Assembly: GCA_024707265.1 (NCBI GenBank)
Contig: JANQAB010000009.1
Coordinates: 372,001-436,000, forward strand
Direction of reading: 5' to 3'
From: Sporocytophaga sp.
GTDB lineage: Bacteria; Bacteroidota; Bacteroidia; Cytophagales; Cytophagaceae
Length of the DNA: 64,000 nt
The notes beneath the pieces were generated by a model. It was not told the origin of the DNA. It saw only the letters and a program-made list of their open reading frames with translations, and made no database searches. Below, one piece after another: positions 49,368 through 58,405 of the stretch; positions within the stretch are counted from its first letter, which is position 1, and each line of letters starts with the position of its first letter. A program made the position numbers and the translations under genes.

Positions 49368-51647
49368 ATGAGACTAAAGTTAAATCTTGTTTTTCTTCTG
49401 CTGACTATTAGCATTTTCCTTTTAGGAAATGTGAGTTGGGGCCAGACATCCTATATAAAGGGAAATGTTAGTTCAGCAGGAGAGCCAGTCATAGGAGCTC
49501 TTGTGATTATAGAAAGCCTGAATCAAAGCCAATTGACAGATACACTTGGAAATTTTGCCTTCTCACAAATTCCAGAAGGAACATACAAGATCAAAGTACA
49601 GGCCATAGACTACCAGAATTATGAAAGAACTGTTACGCTGAAAAATGGCGAAAATAAAAAACTTGACATACAATTAGACGCATTTAGATCAGACCTAAAT
49701 GAAGTAGTTGTAACAGGAACAATGAAGGAAGTAAGCAGAACTTCTTCTCCAATTCCAGTAGAAGTCTATACACCAAACTACTTTAAGAAGAACCCGACAC
49801 CAAGTCTGTTCGAAAGTCTGCAAATGGTGAACGGCGTGCAGCCTCAGCTCAACTGCAATGTCTGCAATACTGGAGACATACATATAAACGGAATGGAAGG
49901 ACCTTATACAATGATTACTATTGATGGAATGCCTATAGTAAGCAGTCTTTCCACTGTTTACGGACTAAGCGGAATACCCAACAGTATGGTTCAAAGAATT
50001 GAAGTTGTTAAAGGTCCGGCATCTACCTTGTATGGATCGGAGGCTGTAGGAGGGTTGATTAATATAATTACAAAAGATCCATCCACCTCACCACGGGGGA
50101 CAGTTGATGTCTTTGCTACCACTCAGCAAGAGCTGAATGCTGACGTATCTGTCAGAAGTAATGCCGGAAAACATACCTCACTATTAGGTATCAATTATTT
50201 CAACTTTAAAAATAAACTTGATGTCAATAAGGATCACTTTACGGATGTAACACTTCAGGACAGAATTTCAGTTTTTAACAAATGGAATTTTAAAAGAAAA
50301 AATAACCGGTTAGCATCCATCGCGGGAAGGTACATTTATGAAGATCGCTGGGGAGGAGAGGTGAACTATGAAAATAAATTTCGGGGAACAGACAGTGTTT
50401 ACGGGGAATCCATCTACACGAAAAGGTATGAATTGATTGGAATGTATCAACTTCCCCTTAAAGAAAAGATAACATTTCAATTTTCACTTAATTCCCATCA
50501 ACAGAATTCTGTATATGGGGTAATGCCATTTACTGCTCAGCAAAATATAGCCTTCGCGCAGTTCTTATTTGACAAAAAACTTTCCGTAAGGCATGATTTA
50601 TTAATTGGCTTACCTTTCCGATACATTTATTATGATGATAATACTCCAGGGACCAAGTCTGCAGATATAACGGATCCTGTCAACAAACCTCAAAAGACTT
50701 TTCTGCCAGGAATATTTGTGCAGGAGGAGTTTACGATTAACACTAAACTCAAGAGTCTTGCAGGGTTGAGATATGATTATAACTCAATTCATGGTTCTAT
50801 TTTAACACCAAGACTCAGCTTTAAATATGACCATTCAAAAACAAATATCATCAGACTAAGCGGTGGCAACGGATACAGAACAGTGAATCTTTTTACTGAA
50901 GACCATGCAGCATTGACAGGCTCCCGAGAAGTGATCATTTCAAATGAATTGAAGCCCGAAAAATCATATAATGCAAACCTGAATTATCAGAAGTTCATTA
51001 ACACTAAAAAAGGATTTATCGGGCTTGATCTGAGTTTGTTCTACAATTACTTCACAAACAAAATCATCGGAGATTTTTTGACAGATCCCGATAAAATCAT
51101 TTATGATAATCTTAATGGATATGCTATCTCCAAAGGAATAACTTTAAATACGGATTTCAGTTTTTCCTTTCCTTTAAAGATCATTGCAGGTATAACACTG
51201 ATGGACGTATATTCAGTACAAAAAGACAGCATTGGGGTAAACCAAAGAGTGCAGCAACTTCATGCTCCAAAGATTTCCGGCACGTATGCTGTAACTTATA
51301 AAATCAATCAGCTTGGAATTGTCATAGACTACACCGGAAGGGTAACAGGTCCAATGGAATTACCTGTGCAGACCAACGATTATCGTCCATCTGTTTCACC
51401 TTGGTTTAGCATTCAGAACATTCAGATCACGAAAAAAATCAATAAACAGTTTGAGGTATATGGAGGAGTTAAAAACCTGCTGAACTATTTACCAAAGTAT
51501 TCCCTGCTACGTTCTGAAGACCCCTTTGATAAAAGAGTAAACGACCCTGTTAGTAATCCAAATGGATATACATTTGATACAAGTTACAATTATGCACCCA
51601 TTCAGGGTATAAGAGGATTTGCAGGAATTAGGTGGATTCTTCAGTAA
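49368..51647 (+). CDS. TonB-dependent outer-membrane receptor, probably for iron or heme/cobalamin-like ligands
   Basis: The 759-aa protein has a signal peptide (to about 25), an N-terminal carboxypeptidase-regulatory-like beta domain (about 26-110) and a plug domain (about 120-235). The plug contains QPQLNCNVCNTGDIHINGM, with two Cys, and IEVVKGPASTLYGSEAVGGL. A 22-strand-like barrel ends in FAGIRWILQ. It would import a chelated metal or a cofactor, energised by TonB-ExbB-ExbD. The DtxR-like operator upstream points to metal starvation as the signal. The ligand cannot be read from sequence, and no periplasmic binding genes are adjacent. Confidence 0.92.
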   Translation: MRLKLNLVFLLLTISIFLLGNVSWGQTSYIKGNVSSAGEPVIGALVIIESLNQSQLTDTLGNFAFSQIPEGTYKIKVQAIDYQNYERTVTLKNGENKKLDIQLDAFRSDLNEVVVTGTMKEVSRTSSPIPVEVYTPNYFKKNPTPSLFESLQMVNGVQPQLNCNVCNTGDIHINGMEGPYTMITIDGMPIVSSLSTVYGLSGIPNSMVQRIEVVKGPASTLYGSEAVGGLINIITKDPSTSPRGTVDVFATTQQELNADVSVRSNAGKHTSLLGINYFNFKNKLDVNKDHFTDVTLQDRISVFNKWNFKRKNNRLASIAGRYIYEDRWGGEVNYENKFRGTDSVYGESIYTKRYELIGMYQLPLKEKITFQFSLNSHQQNSVYGVMPFTAQQNIAFAQFLFDKKLSVRHDLLIGLPFRYIYYDDNTPGTKSADITDPVNKPQKTFLPGIFVQEEFTINTKLKSLAGLRYDYNSIHGSILTPRLSFKYDHSKTNIIRLSGGNGYRTVNLFTEDHAALTGSREVIISNELKPEKSYNANLNYQKFINTKKGFIGLDLSLFYNYFTNKIIGDFLTDPDKIIYDNLNGYAISKGITLNTDFSFSFPLKIIAGITLMDVYSVQKDSIGVNQRVQQLHAPKISGTYAVTYKINQLGIVIDYTGRVTGPMELPVQTNDYRPSVSPWFSIQNIQITKKINKQFEVYGGVKNLLNYLPKYSLLRSEDPFDKRVNDPVSNPNGYTFDTSYNYAPIQGIRGFAGIRWILQ

Positions 51648-51737
51648 AAAGTCCAAAATAAATCCGAGGCAGGGTTCAAATTTCCCTTTCAAATAGTATA
51701 TTTGAAAAATCTGACTTTTAGAATTACATAATTTACT

Positions 51738-52424
51738 ATGAACATTCATTACTTAAGGCATGTAGAGTTTGAAGGGCTTGGATGTATAAAAGAATGGGCT
51801 AAAATACCTGCCAACAGACTCACAGCGACTAAATTTTATGAAGATAATAAACTTCCTTTTGTTGAGTTGTTTGACCTATTGATTGTGATGGGCGGACCAA
51901 TGGGAGTATACGATGAAAGCCAATACCCATGGATGAAGAAGGAGAAGGAACTCATTGCTAAAGCGATAGATAAAAATAAAAAAGTGCTTGGCATCTGCCT
52001 CGGCGCACAACTAATTGCTGACGTCTTAGGAGCTAAGGTTTATAAAAATAAAGAAAAGGAAATCGGCTGGCTTCCATTGGAGCTGACTGAAGAAGCTAAG
52101 AACAATGCATTATTTAGTGATTTCCAATCGAAATCTACAGTCTTTCAGTGGCACGGAGATACTTTTGACATTCCTTCCGGGGCTAAAAGAATTGCATCGA
52201 GTGAAGCTTGCGAAAATCAAGGCTTTATTTACGGAGATAATGTTGTCGCATTTCAGTTTCACCTTGAAATGAATGCAAGTGGCATAGATAAGCTTATTGT
52301 TAACTGTGGGCATGAACTGGTCAAGGCTCCCTATATACAGACTGAAGAAGAATTGCGCAAAGAAGATTATCTCACCACATCCAATGAGATGATGATAAAT
52401 TTCTTAAATAAATTTGTAAATTAA
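51738..52424 (+). CDS. Class I glutamine amidotransferase-like protein (GMP synthase glutaminase type)
   Basis: The 228-aa protein has the GATase1 nucleophile motif GICLGAQLIA, and FQFHLEM carries the catalytic His and Glu. LLIVMGGPMGVYDESQYPW is typical of the stand-alone GuaA-like amidotransferases. Unlike GuaA it has no synthetase domain. Members of this group act on various substrates, for example in deglutamylation, so the exact reaction is unknown. It is convergent with the LysE gene; the two 3' ends overlap by 21 nt. Confidence 0.88.
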   Translation: MNIHYLRHVEFEGLGCIKEWAKIPANRLTATKFYEDNKLPFVELFDLLIVMGGPMGVYDESQYPWMKKEKELIAKAIDKNKKVLGICLGAQLIADVLGAKVYKNKEKEIGWLPLELTEEAKNNALFSDFQSKSTVFQWHGDTFDIPSGAKRIASSEACENQGFIYGDNVVAFQFHLEMNASGIDKLIVNCGHELVKAPYIQTEEELRKEDYLTTSNEMMINFLNKFVN

Positions 52425-53030
52425 ATCGAAGAGCTGGTATACTCCTAAAACGATCAGCACATATCCGATCAGTTTGTTTACAAACTGGCTCTTCAGATTA
52501 ACCTTTGCAGCAATGGAATGGCTAAGGAAAGCAATAAGCGTAAGTACCAGGATAGTGCCGATACAGATGCCTGCTATAAATACATTCAGCAGAAATTCAT
52601 CTTTTGAGATCCAGTTATTACTCATAAAAATTGATCCCCAGAATACCCAGAAAGGAATCTGAAGGGGATTAATCACTCCAAGAAAAATTCCGTTAAGAAA
52701 ACTTCTTCCTTTTCTTAATTCCTTTGTTTCACCTTCTTTTTCTTCTTTCTTCAGATAATACACTGCAACCAGCAGGAATACCGGAACAGAAACCATACGA
52801 ATGATTGAATCAAGATGGGTTTGAGTCATTAATACTCCGATAAGCTTAATGGCTATAGTACTATATATTAATTCAATCAAAGTTGCTCCCAAAGCAAAGT
52901 ATAATCCCGCTTTAAGATTGACAGATACAGTGGTTTGAACAACACCAAGATTAATAGTACCCAAAGGAATGCTTCCGGCAAAACTAACCACCACGCCTAT
53001 CAATAAATGCCAAATAATATCTACTATCAT
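52404..53030 (-). CDS. LysE/RhtB-type amino-acid exporter
   Basis: The 208-aa membrane protein has six predicted helices. Its N-terminus, SIPLGTINLGVVQTTV, includes the conserved proline/glycine region of LysE transporters, and a highly charged cytoplasmic loop (KKEEKEGETKELRKG) follows helix 3. GVINPLQIPFWVFWGSIF is typical. It would export amino acids or related metabolites. The 3' end overlaps the convergent amidotransferase gene by 21 nt, with no terminator between them. Confidence 0.9.
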   Translation of the reverse strand: MIVDIIWHLLIGVVVSFAGSIPLGTINLGVVQTTVSVNLKAGLYFALGATLIELIYSTIAIKLIGVLMTQTHLDSIIRMVSVPVFLLVAVYYLKKEEKEGETKELRKGRSFLNGIFLGVINPLQIPFWVFWGSIFMSNNWISKDEFLLNVFIAGICIGTILVLTLIAFLSHSIAAKVNLKSQFVNKLIGYVLIVLGVYQLFDLIYKFI

Positions 53031-53216
53031 AAAACCCAGTCAAATTAAATAATGGTAATTAATTTAAAAGCTCCGCATCCCATTCTACTCATCACAAAGT
53101 AAATTTCCAAACCAGAAACTAAACGTCAATTATAGGCTTGAAGTATTTCAGGTTTTTCTTATTGATTATCTGAGAGGTTTCAATTGAAAAATGTGTATTC
53201 TGTAAGATAATTTAGT

Positions 53217-53981
53217 TTACCAAACTCCAACAGCTCCTCCGGCTCCTCTTAACAAGGCCGCTTTTCTGGTTTCATATTCATCCAATTTAGAGGATGCATC
53301 AAAACTTCCTCTTTGAGCTCCAAAAGTATTCAACAGAAGCAGTCTTCTAAAAAAACCAGGCTTTCTGCTACCGAAATGATGACTTTGAACCACTGCCTTA
53401 TATTGAAGAACCGGAAACAGGATTATAAAAAAGAGACCCAAAAGCATTACAAAAATGAAAAACAACCCTTTGAAGCTTCCATCCAGGTCTGATTTAACCA
53501 TTTGCCCTGATAAAACCAGTTTGATCTGAGCAATAGAATTGTTAATTCCGTCGTAATACTTTTTATTTCTGGTCTGGGGAAGAAGGTACTTATCCTCTAT
53601 CTTCTTTATAAGATTAATATCCATTTTCCCTGCCAATTCTTCAGAAGGGATAATGGCAAATTTGCGATCAGTGGGGTCCAATATAAAAATGATATTAGCA
53701 GGACTTAATTTCCCTGCTTCAATCCATTGATTAGAGAGCATTTCCGCATAACGCTTCACATCTGTTTGGACAGAAGAATCAACGGATAGGACTATAACTT
53801 CCGCTCCAGAAGAATCTTTGATTTGTTGTAGCTGTCTTTCAATATCAACGGTTTGTTCAGAAGACAAAAGATCTGCATTATCAAAAACAAAACTATGCTC
53901 AGGAAATCTTACAAGCTCATCTGCATTCAGAAACTGGCTTGAAAAAATAACTAAAATGATGACCAGAAAATATTTTCTCAT
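53217..53981 (-). CDS. TPM-domain protein, third of three in a row
   Basis: The start is the ATG at 53981 (MRKYFLVIILVIFSSQFLN), a signal peptide; the longer frame to 54146 is a shadow of the Gly-rich end of the previous gene. Of the 254 residues, 25-160 are a TPM domain (VFDNADLLSSEQTVDIERQL, then IIFILDPTDRKFAIIPS). A membrane helix is at about 175-200, and the C-terminus ends in Gly/Ala-rich LLRGAGGAVGVW. TPM proteins are envelope-facing and associated with LemA. It lies 19 nt downstream of the second TPM gene on the same strand, so it is probably the last gene of the lemA operon. Confidence 0.85.
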   Translation of the reverse strand: MRKYFLVIILVIFSSQFLNADELVRFPEHSFVFDNADLLSSEQTVDIERQLQQIKDSSGAEVIVLSVDSSVQTDVKRYAEMLSNQWIEAGKLSPANIIFILDPTDRKFAIIPSEELAGKMDINLIKKIEDKYLLPQTRNKKYYDGINNSIAQIKLVLSGQMVKSDLDGSFKGLFFIFVMLLGLFFIILFPVLQYKAVVQSHHFGSRKPGFFRRLLLLNTFGAQRGSFDASSKLDEYETRKAALLRGAGGAVGVW

Positions 53982-54000
53982 ACTGCCAATTATTAATGTT

Positions 54001-54750
54001 CTACCATTTTCCTCCGGAACCGCCGCCGCCAAAGCCGCCACCGCCAAAACCACCGAAGCCGCCACCACCGCCGCCGCCGGATCCCCAGCCACCACCGCCA
54101 TAAAATGGCCCTCTGGAAGAATAGGTAGTGTGATGACCTCCTCCACCTTTATTCTTGAATATACTGTACAGTATAAAGAACAGAATTATCAGAATCATCG
54201 CAGTACCAAATTTATTGCGACCTCCCTTTTTCTTAGGCTCGGCTTTGTATTCACCTGAGGCAAGCTTTATAATGATGTTGGTAGCCTCATTAAGACCTTC
54301 ATAGTAACGTTGTTCACGAAAAGTAGGCTTAATGATTTCCTCAAAAATCCTTTTTGCCATTGCATCAGGAACGACTCCTTCCATGCCATAGCCTGTAGAA
54401 ATAAAAAAGTCTCGCGACTCTATTGCCACCAGAATAACGATACCATTATTTTTACCTTTAACTCCAACACCCCACTTCTGCCCCAACCTCTGAGAATAAT
54501 CGGCCGCTTCATAATCGCCAATAGATTTCACAATAACTACGGCAATTTGCGTAGACGTTGTGTCTTCATAATTTAGAAGCTTTTGTTCCAATGCCTGATT
54601 TTCTGAAGAAGAAAGAATTCCTGCAAAGTCATTTACCAGCCTTGGAGGTGATGGCCTTTCAGGAATATCATTCTGACCTAGCAGAAAATTAGAAAATCCA
54701 AGAGAAAATAATAGGACAAATAAATATCTGTACAATTTCACTAATTCCAT
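54001..54750 (-). CDS. TPM-domain protein, YgcG type, with Gly-rich tail
   Basis: The 249-aa protein has a signal peptide (to about 25, LLGQ) and a TPM domain (about 40-165; RLVNDFAGILSSSENQALEQ, then GIVILVAIESRDFFISTGYG). A membrane helix follows (about 185-203). The C-terminus is a Gly-rich tract with Ser/Phe and a final GGSGGKW, as in YgcG-family proteins. It is the second of three TPM genes after lemA and starts directly at the stop of the first. Function is not firmly established for the family; envelope maintenance is suggested in the literature on LemA-YgcG pairs. Confidence 0.9.
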   Translation of the reverse strand: MELVKLYRYLFVLLFSLGFSNFLLGQNDIPERPSPPRLVNDFAGILSSSENQALEQKLLNYEDTTSTQIAVVIVKSIGDYEAADYSQRLGQKWGVGVKGKNNGIVILVAIESRDFFISTGYGMEGVVPDAMAKRIFEEIIKPTFREQRYYEGLNEATNIIIKLASGEYKAEPKKKGGRNKFGTAMILIILFFILYSIFKNKGGGGHHTTYSSRGPFYGGGGWGSGGGGGGGFGGFGGGGFGGGGSGGKW

Positions 54751-55191
54751 TTATTCATCCTTTCCAAAAGAAATATCATCACTCAACTCATTTATATCAT
54801 CCTTTGAATAAGGAAAATGAGTTTTCAGTTGTTCTCCAGCTTTTATAATACCCTGACAAAGGCCTTCTGTAAATTTCCCTTCTCTGAACTTCTCCTGCAT
54901 CATCACTTTAATATCATTCCAGAAATGATCGGAAACCCTCGAATTAATACCGGCATCTCCAAGAATAGCAAATTTTTTATCCTTAATAGCCAGATAAAAG
55001 AGCACACCATTCCTGAGCTTGGTTTTATGCATCTTTAATACTTTGAAAATATCCGCTGCACGATCAAGGGCATCTTCCTTGCAATGATTTTCCAGATGCA
55101 CCTGTACCTCACCGCTGGTATTTTTCTCAGCTTCTTTAATGGCCGCTACGATTGCAGCCTGTTCCTGTTCAGAAAAGAAGGATTTTGCCAT
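54751..55191 (-). CDS. TPM-domain protein without signal peptide, first of three
   Basis: I chose the ATG at 55191 (MAKSFFSEQEQAAIVAAIKE), 4 nt from the lemA stop, rather than the longer frame to 55266, which overlaps lemA. The 146-aa protein is almost only TPM domain (residues 8-130; TSGEVQVHLENHC, then FYLAIKDKKFAILGDAG and GKFTEGLCQGI). It has no export signal or membrane helix that I can see, so its cell location differs from the two later TPM proteins. The C-terminus is acidic (INELSDDISFGKDE). Confidence 0.88.
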   Translation of the reverse strand: MAKSFFSEQEQAAIVAAIKEAEKNTSGEVQVHLENHCKEDALDRAADIFKVLKMHKTKLRNGVLFYLAIKDKKFAILGDAGINSRVSDHFWNDIKVMMQEKFREGKFTEGLCQGIIKAGEQLKTHFPYSKDDINELSDDISFGKDE

Positions 55192-55195
55192 AGAT

Positions 55196-55774
55196 TTAAA
55201 ATTTAACTTCTGGTGCTTTTTCTGCTCCGGCTGTTGCCTGGAAATATCCTTTTTTCTCAAAATCAAACATACCCGCGATCATATTCTGAGGAAATTTTCT
55301 AATGTAGGCGTTGTAATCCATCACAGCTTCATTAAAATTCCTGCGTTCAACAGATATTCTGTTTTCGGTGCCTTCCAGCTGAGCCTGTAATTCAAGGAAG
55401 TTTTGATTGGCACGTAACTGAGGATATTGTTCCACGGACACTAGTAGACGGGAAAGAGCAGAAGACAGCTGATCCTGAGTTTGTTGAAAATTAGCGATTT
55501 GCTCCGGACTAAGTTTGCTTGCATCCACATTTACAGAAGTCGCTTTTGCTCTTGCTTCAATTACCTGAGTTAGTGTACTTTTTTCAAAGTCAGCTGCACC
55601 CTTTACTGTATTTACAAGATTTGGAATAAGATCAAGTCTTCTTTGGTACACGTTTTCAACCTGAGCCCAGTGCTGTTCCACATTTTCCTGTTTTTCGACC
55701 ATTGTATTATAACCGCAGGAACTAAGAGAGGCTACTGAAAATAGAAGTAAAAGGTTAAAAATTAATCTTTTCAT
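55196..55774 (-). CDS. lemA: LemA family lipoprotein
   Basis: The ATG at 55774 gives MKRLIFNLLLLFSVASLSSC, a signal peptide with a lipobox at Cys20. The 192-aa protein then has the LemA helical core: NVYQRRLDLIPNLVNTVKG and VEQYPQLRANQNFLELQAQL, then EGTENRISVERRNFNEAV. The longer frame to 55867 starts in AT-rich DNA upstream. LemA proteins are membrane-anchored helical bundles of uncertain function, regularly linked to TPM/YgcG genes. Here it heads a compact four-gene minus-strand operon. Confidence 0.93.
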   Translation of the reverse strand: MKRLIFNLLLLFSVASLSSCGYNTMVEKQENVEQHWAQVENVYQRRLDLIPNLVNTVKGAADFEKSTLTQVIEARAKATSVNVDASKLSPEQIANFQQTQDQLSSALSRLLVSVEQYPQLRANQNFLELQAQLEGTENRISVERRNFNEAVMDYNAYIRKFPQNMIAGMFDFEKKGYFQATAGAEKAPEVKF

Positions 55775-56179
55775 TTTTTGATAATATTTTAAGTTAAAGG
55801 CAAAATTAAGAATTAACACTATTGTTTTGAAATTTAACGGGGATTTAAGATTAAAACAACACATCATTTTTCATCTACTACTTAAAACTTAATTATAAAT
55901 GTTTCATTGTAATGATTAACAGGATATTTCAAAGACCAATAATTTTGAGATTTTTAAAAGGATTTGGGAGATGCTAAGGGCTATAAAAATAAAAAGCCCC
56001 TAAAAGGGGCCTCTTATTTTACAAAAGAAATTAATACAGGTTATGAAAAAAATAGTGTTATTTGTAGATTAATACAACTACTGGATCAAAGGTAACCAGT
56101 AAAGTATATTTATCTATATGATATTTTAAAAAGTAATCCACATTCCTGAAAATTATTGATTTAGTACAACAGATATCCC
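55775..56179. other. Intergenic region, 405 bp, with a GC hairpin
   Basis: It should hold the lemA promoter near its left end. The hairpin at 55996-56010 is the only clear structure; the rest is AT-rich with no coding character. Confidence 0.5.
55996..56010. terminator. Hairpin GCCCC-TAAAA-GGGGC, terminator-like
   Basis: A GC-only 5-bp stem has A5 on its left side, so it reads as a T5 terminator on the minus strand. No minus-strand gene ends just upstream, so it may serve an untranslated transcript. Confidence 0.45.
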
Positions 56180-56320
56180 ATGAAAAAAAACAAGGTTCTT
56201 CTGATTTTTGCTCTTCTGTTCTTGCTTATCATGTTGTATATCAGCTATGATATGATGTCAAGAACTAAAAAGCCATGGGAGAAAAAGAAGAAAGAGCTAA
56301 GAGATTTGAATCAGAAATAA
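56180..56320 (+). CDS. Small membrane protein, 46 aa
   Basis: The ATG at 56180 opens a 46-codon frame: MKKNKVLLIFALLFLLIMLY, then ISYDMMSRTKKPWEKKKKEL and RDLNQK. It is one hydrophobic helix followed by a strongly basic, then amphipathic tail, the usual form of a small inner-membrane protein with the tail in the cytoplasm. No family is recognised. It is supported by length, composition and a perfect 19-bp terminator one nucleotide after the stop codon, which would be unlikely behind a random frame. Confidence 0.6.
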   Translation: MKKNKVLLIFALLFLLIMLYISYDMMSRTKKPWEKKKKELRDLNQK

Positions 56321-56360
56321 ATCTTTGATTCTGAATTTTAAAAAATTCAGAATCAAAGAT
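56321..56360. terminator. Perfect long inverted repeat, bidirectional terminator
   Basis: ATCTTTGATTCTGAATTTT (56321-56339) and its complement AAAATTCAGAATCAAAGAT (56342-56360) leave only a 2-nt centre. AT-rich and long, it follows the small gene (plus) and the T9SS propeller gene (minus) directly. Confidence 0.75.
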
Positions 56361-56368
56361 CTTTTGAA

Positions 56369-58174
56369 TTACTCCATTGTAATTTTGTGGTATTCCACTT
56401 TTTCGTCTGAATATACTTTTAATAAATAAACTCCGGACTTATTAATTTTTAAAGAAACTTTAAGGCCTTCATTTGTCAATTCCTTATTGAAGGAAACTGA
56501 TTTGCCCTGAAGATCGGTTACTTCAATATTGCTGATTGTGTTAGAGTTTCCCTTTAAATAAAATTCATCTTTTGAGGGGTTAGGAAAAACTTTAATTTGT
56601 TCTTTTGCAGCCTTAGAGAGATTACTTACAACAGCGATATCAAATGTCTGTGAAAGGTCAATTGCTCCATAATAGTCATCATTACCAGCCTGAGTTGCCC
56701 GGACCGTAACTCTTCCTGGTCCGAGAATGGTAATAATATTTCCTTCTAGTACCGCTACACCTTCGGAAGGAACGGTTGTCATTATAAAAACTACGGGATT
56801 ACCAGATGGACCTCCAGTTGCCTGAAGCTCAATAATGCCTTCATCAATTGTTCTGTCTCCTATCGGTAGCCAGGAAATTGTCTGGACAGGTTTTTCTTTT
56901 GGTAGGGAATATTTGGCAATGAAATATGTTTCCTGTAATCCAATTGCACTGATATTGCTAACACCCGGACCGAAATCCAAATCTCCCGACACATTACGAA
57001 TATGTCCGTACAAGATAAGATCACCGGAAGGATCGATATCTATTTTTGTATTCAATATTCTGAAATCCAGAAAACTTACCTTATTCAGATTAAAATTCAG
57101 ATCATATTCAGCGACGAACCCTTTAGAATCGTAATTACCGGAAACATAAAATTTAGACTTGTGAATTGTAAAACTATGCAATTCAATATCTCTATTCCCT
57201 AAATTCAGTTTTCTTTTATGTACCTGATTCCCATCTAAATCATACTTGGTTAAATCATTCCCTTCGATCAAATAAATATTCGAATTATCTATTTCAAATT
57301 TCTTCAAATCTAAATATCCTAATCCTATCTGTTTCTCCCAAAGCAAATTCCCATTACTGTTGAATTTATGAATATGTTGCCCTCTTCTTATATTCAACAA
57401 GTATATGTTACCCAAAGCATCTGTTTTTATTGCTTCCGGACCGGTATCACCAATTTGGCCAACTTTTTTAGCCCAGATCATTTTTCCATTAGCATCATAC
57501 TTTCCGAGGACAATTTCTGAACAAATATCTATACCAACTCCGCACAAATTTTTCTGAGGTGAAAGATAGTACCAGCCTGGACCATAATCAAAATCTGTTT
57601 GACTATACAAAAACGAGGCAATATATGTATTGCCATATTTGTCTGCCGCCCTGACTATCATTCTGCTATTTATGTCAGAACTATCCTTGTTGTAAATAAA
57701 AGAACCTTCTTTTGATAATTTAGCCATCGGGTAAAATTCCGACCCAATGCTAATATTACCTGAACTATCTATTGCAAACTCTCCATCCCTTAAGGGATCT
57801 CCAACTAAATTTTCCGCAGTCAATAATGAATAATCAAAGCCTAAGTCCTTTGCCCATTCAATAGCGCCTTCTTTACTATACTTTGCTATAAAATTTACTT
57901 TATTGGGTCCGGGAATAGTTGCAGATGGCTGCTTAGATCTGAAAACCTTTGTATTTTCCCCTAAAATTAAAGTATCCTCTAAAAATGACCCTGTAATAAC
58001 AATACCTCCATCTTTACCAGTTTGAAGATTATAGATCCCTGTTGACAAAAACCAATCTGGATCGGTTGATGCCTGAATTGGTAACGTTTTAGCCCATTTC
58101 AGTTCTTGCCCACGTGCAAAACCTGAATACAAGAAAAGAATGATTACGAAACTTCTAAAAATTGATCTTTCCAC
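56369..58174 (-). CDS. Secreted beta-propeller protein with T9SS sorting domain
   Basis: The 601-aa protein has a signal peptide (to ARGQ, about 23). It then has repeated units of the SBBP/propeller type (KYSKEGAIEWAKDLG, KYDANGKMIWAKKVG, KFNSNGNLLWEKQIG, KYDLDGNQVHKRKL), each with a Trp and Asp/Gly turn. A linker domain (about 440-515; beta-sandwich, TVRATQAGNDDYYGAIDLSQ) and a T9SS type A sorting domain (IKVFPNPSKDEFYLKG to EYHKITME) follow. It probably binds a ligand or another surface protein; no enzyme motif is seen. It is monocistronic and ends against the 19-bp terminator. Confidence 0.82.
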   Translation of the reverse strand: MERSIFRSFVIILFLYSGFARGQELKWAKTLPIQASTDPDWFLSTGIYNLQTGKDGGIVITGSFLEDTLILGENTKVFRSKQPSATIPGPNKVNFIAKYSKEGAIEWAKDLGFDYSLLTAENLVGDPLRDGEFAIDSSGNISIGSEFYPMAKLSKEGSFIYNKDSSDINSRMIVRAADKYGNTYIASFLYSQTDFDYGPGWYYLSPQKNLCGVGIDICSEIVLGKYDANGKMIWAKKVGQIGDTGPEAIKTDALGNIYLLNIRRGQHIHKFNSNGNLLWEKQIGLGYLDLKKFEIDNSNIYLIEGNDLTKYDLDGNQVHKRKLNLGNRDIELHSFTIHKSKFYVSGNYDSKGFVAEYDLNFNLNKVSFLDFRILNTKIDIDPSGDLILYGHIRNVSGDLDFGPGVSNISAIGLQETYFIAKYSLPKEKPVQTISWLPIGDRTIDEGIIELQATGGPSGNPVVFIMTTVPSEGVAVLEGNIITILGPGRVTVRATQAGNDDYYGAIDLSQTFDIAVVSNLSKAAKEQIKVFPNPSKDEFYLKGNSNTISNIEVTDLQGKSVSFNKELTNEGLKVSLKINKSGVYLLKVYSDEKVEYHKITME

Positions 58175-58405
58175 TTTACTATTATTTTAAATTGGTTGTT
58201 GAAATACTAAGTATCAATTATTTCCAATAGCTGTTATTAATTGCCGTTCTTAAAAGTCTATTTTTAATAAAAATTTTGAGGGAATAAAATAAATGCAAAC
58301 ACAACCTCAAATTTCCGGTTCATAAATGGATTTTCCAAATGAATTTCTCCGGATCTACTCTCCCGAAATTGCATTCTGGTAGATCTTCATTTCAAACTTT
58401 ATTTT

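Noticed and set aside
53982..54146. Upstream extension of the third TPM gene by 55 codons (MEEVITLPILPEGH)
   Set aside because: It is an alternative frame over the Gly-rich 3' end of the second TPM gene; the ATG at 53981 starts a proper signal peptide.
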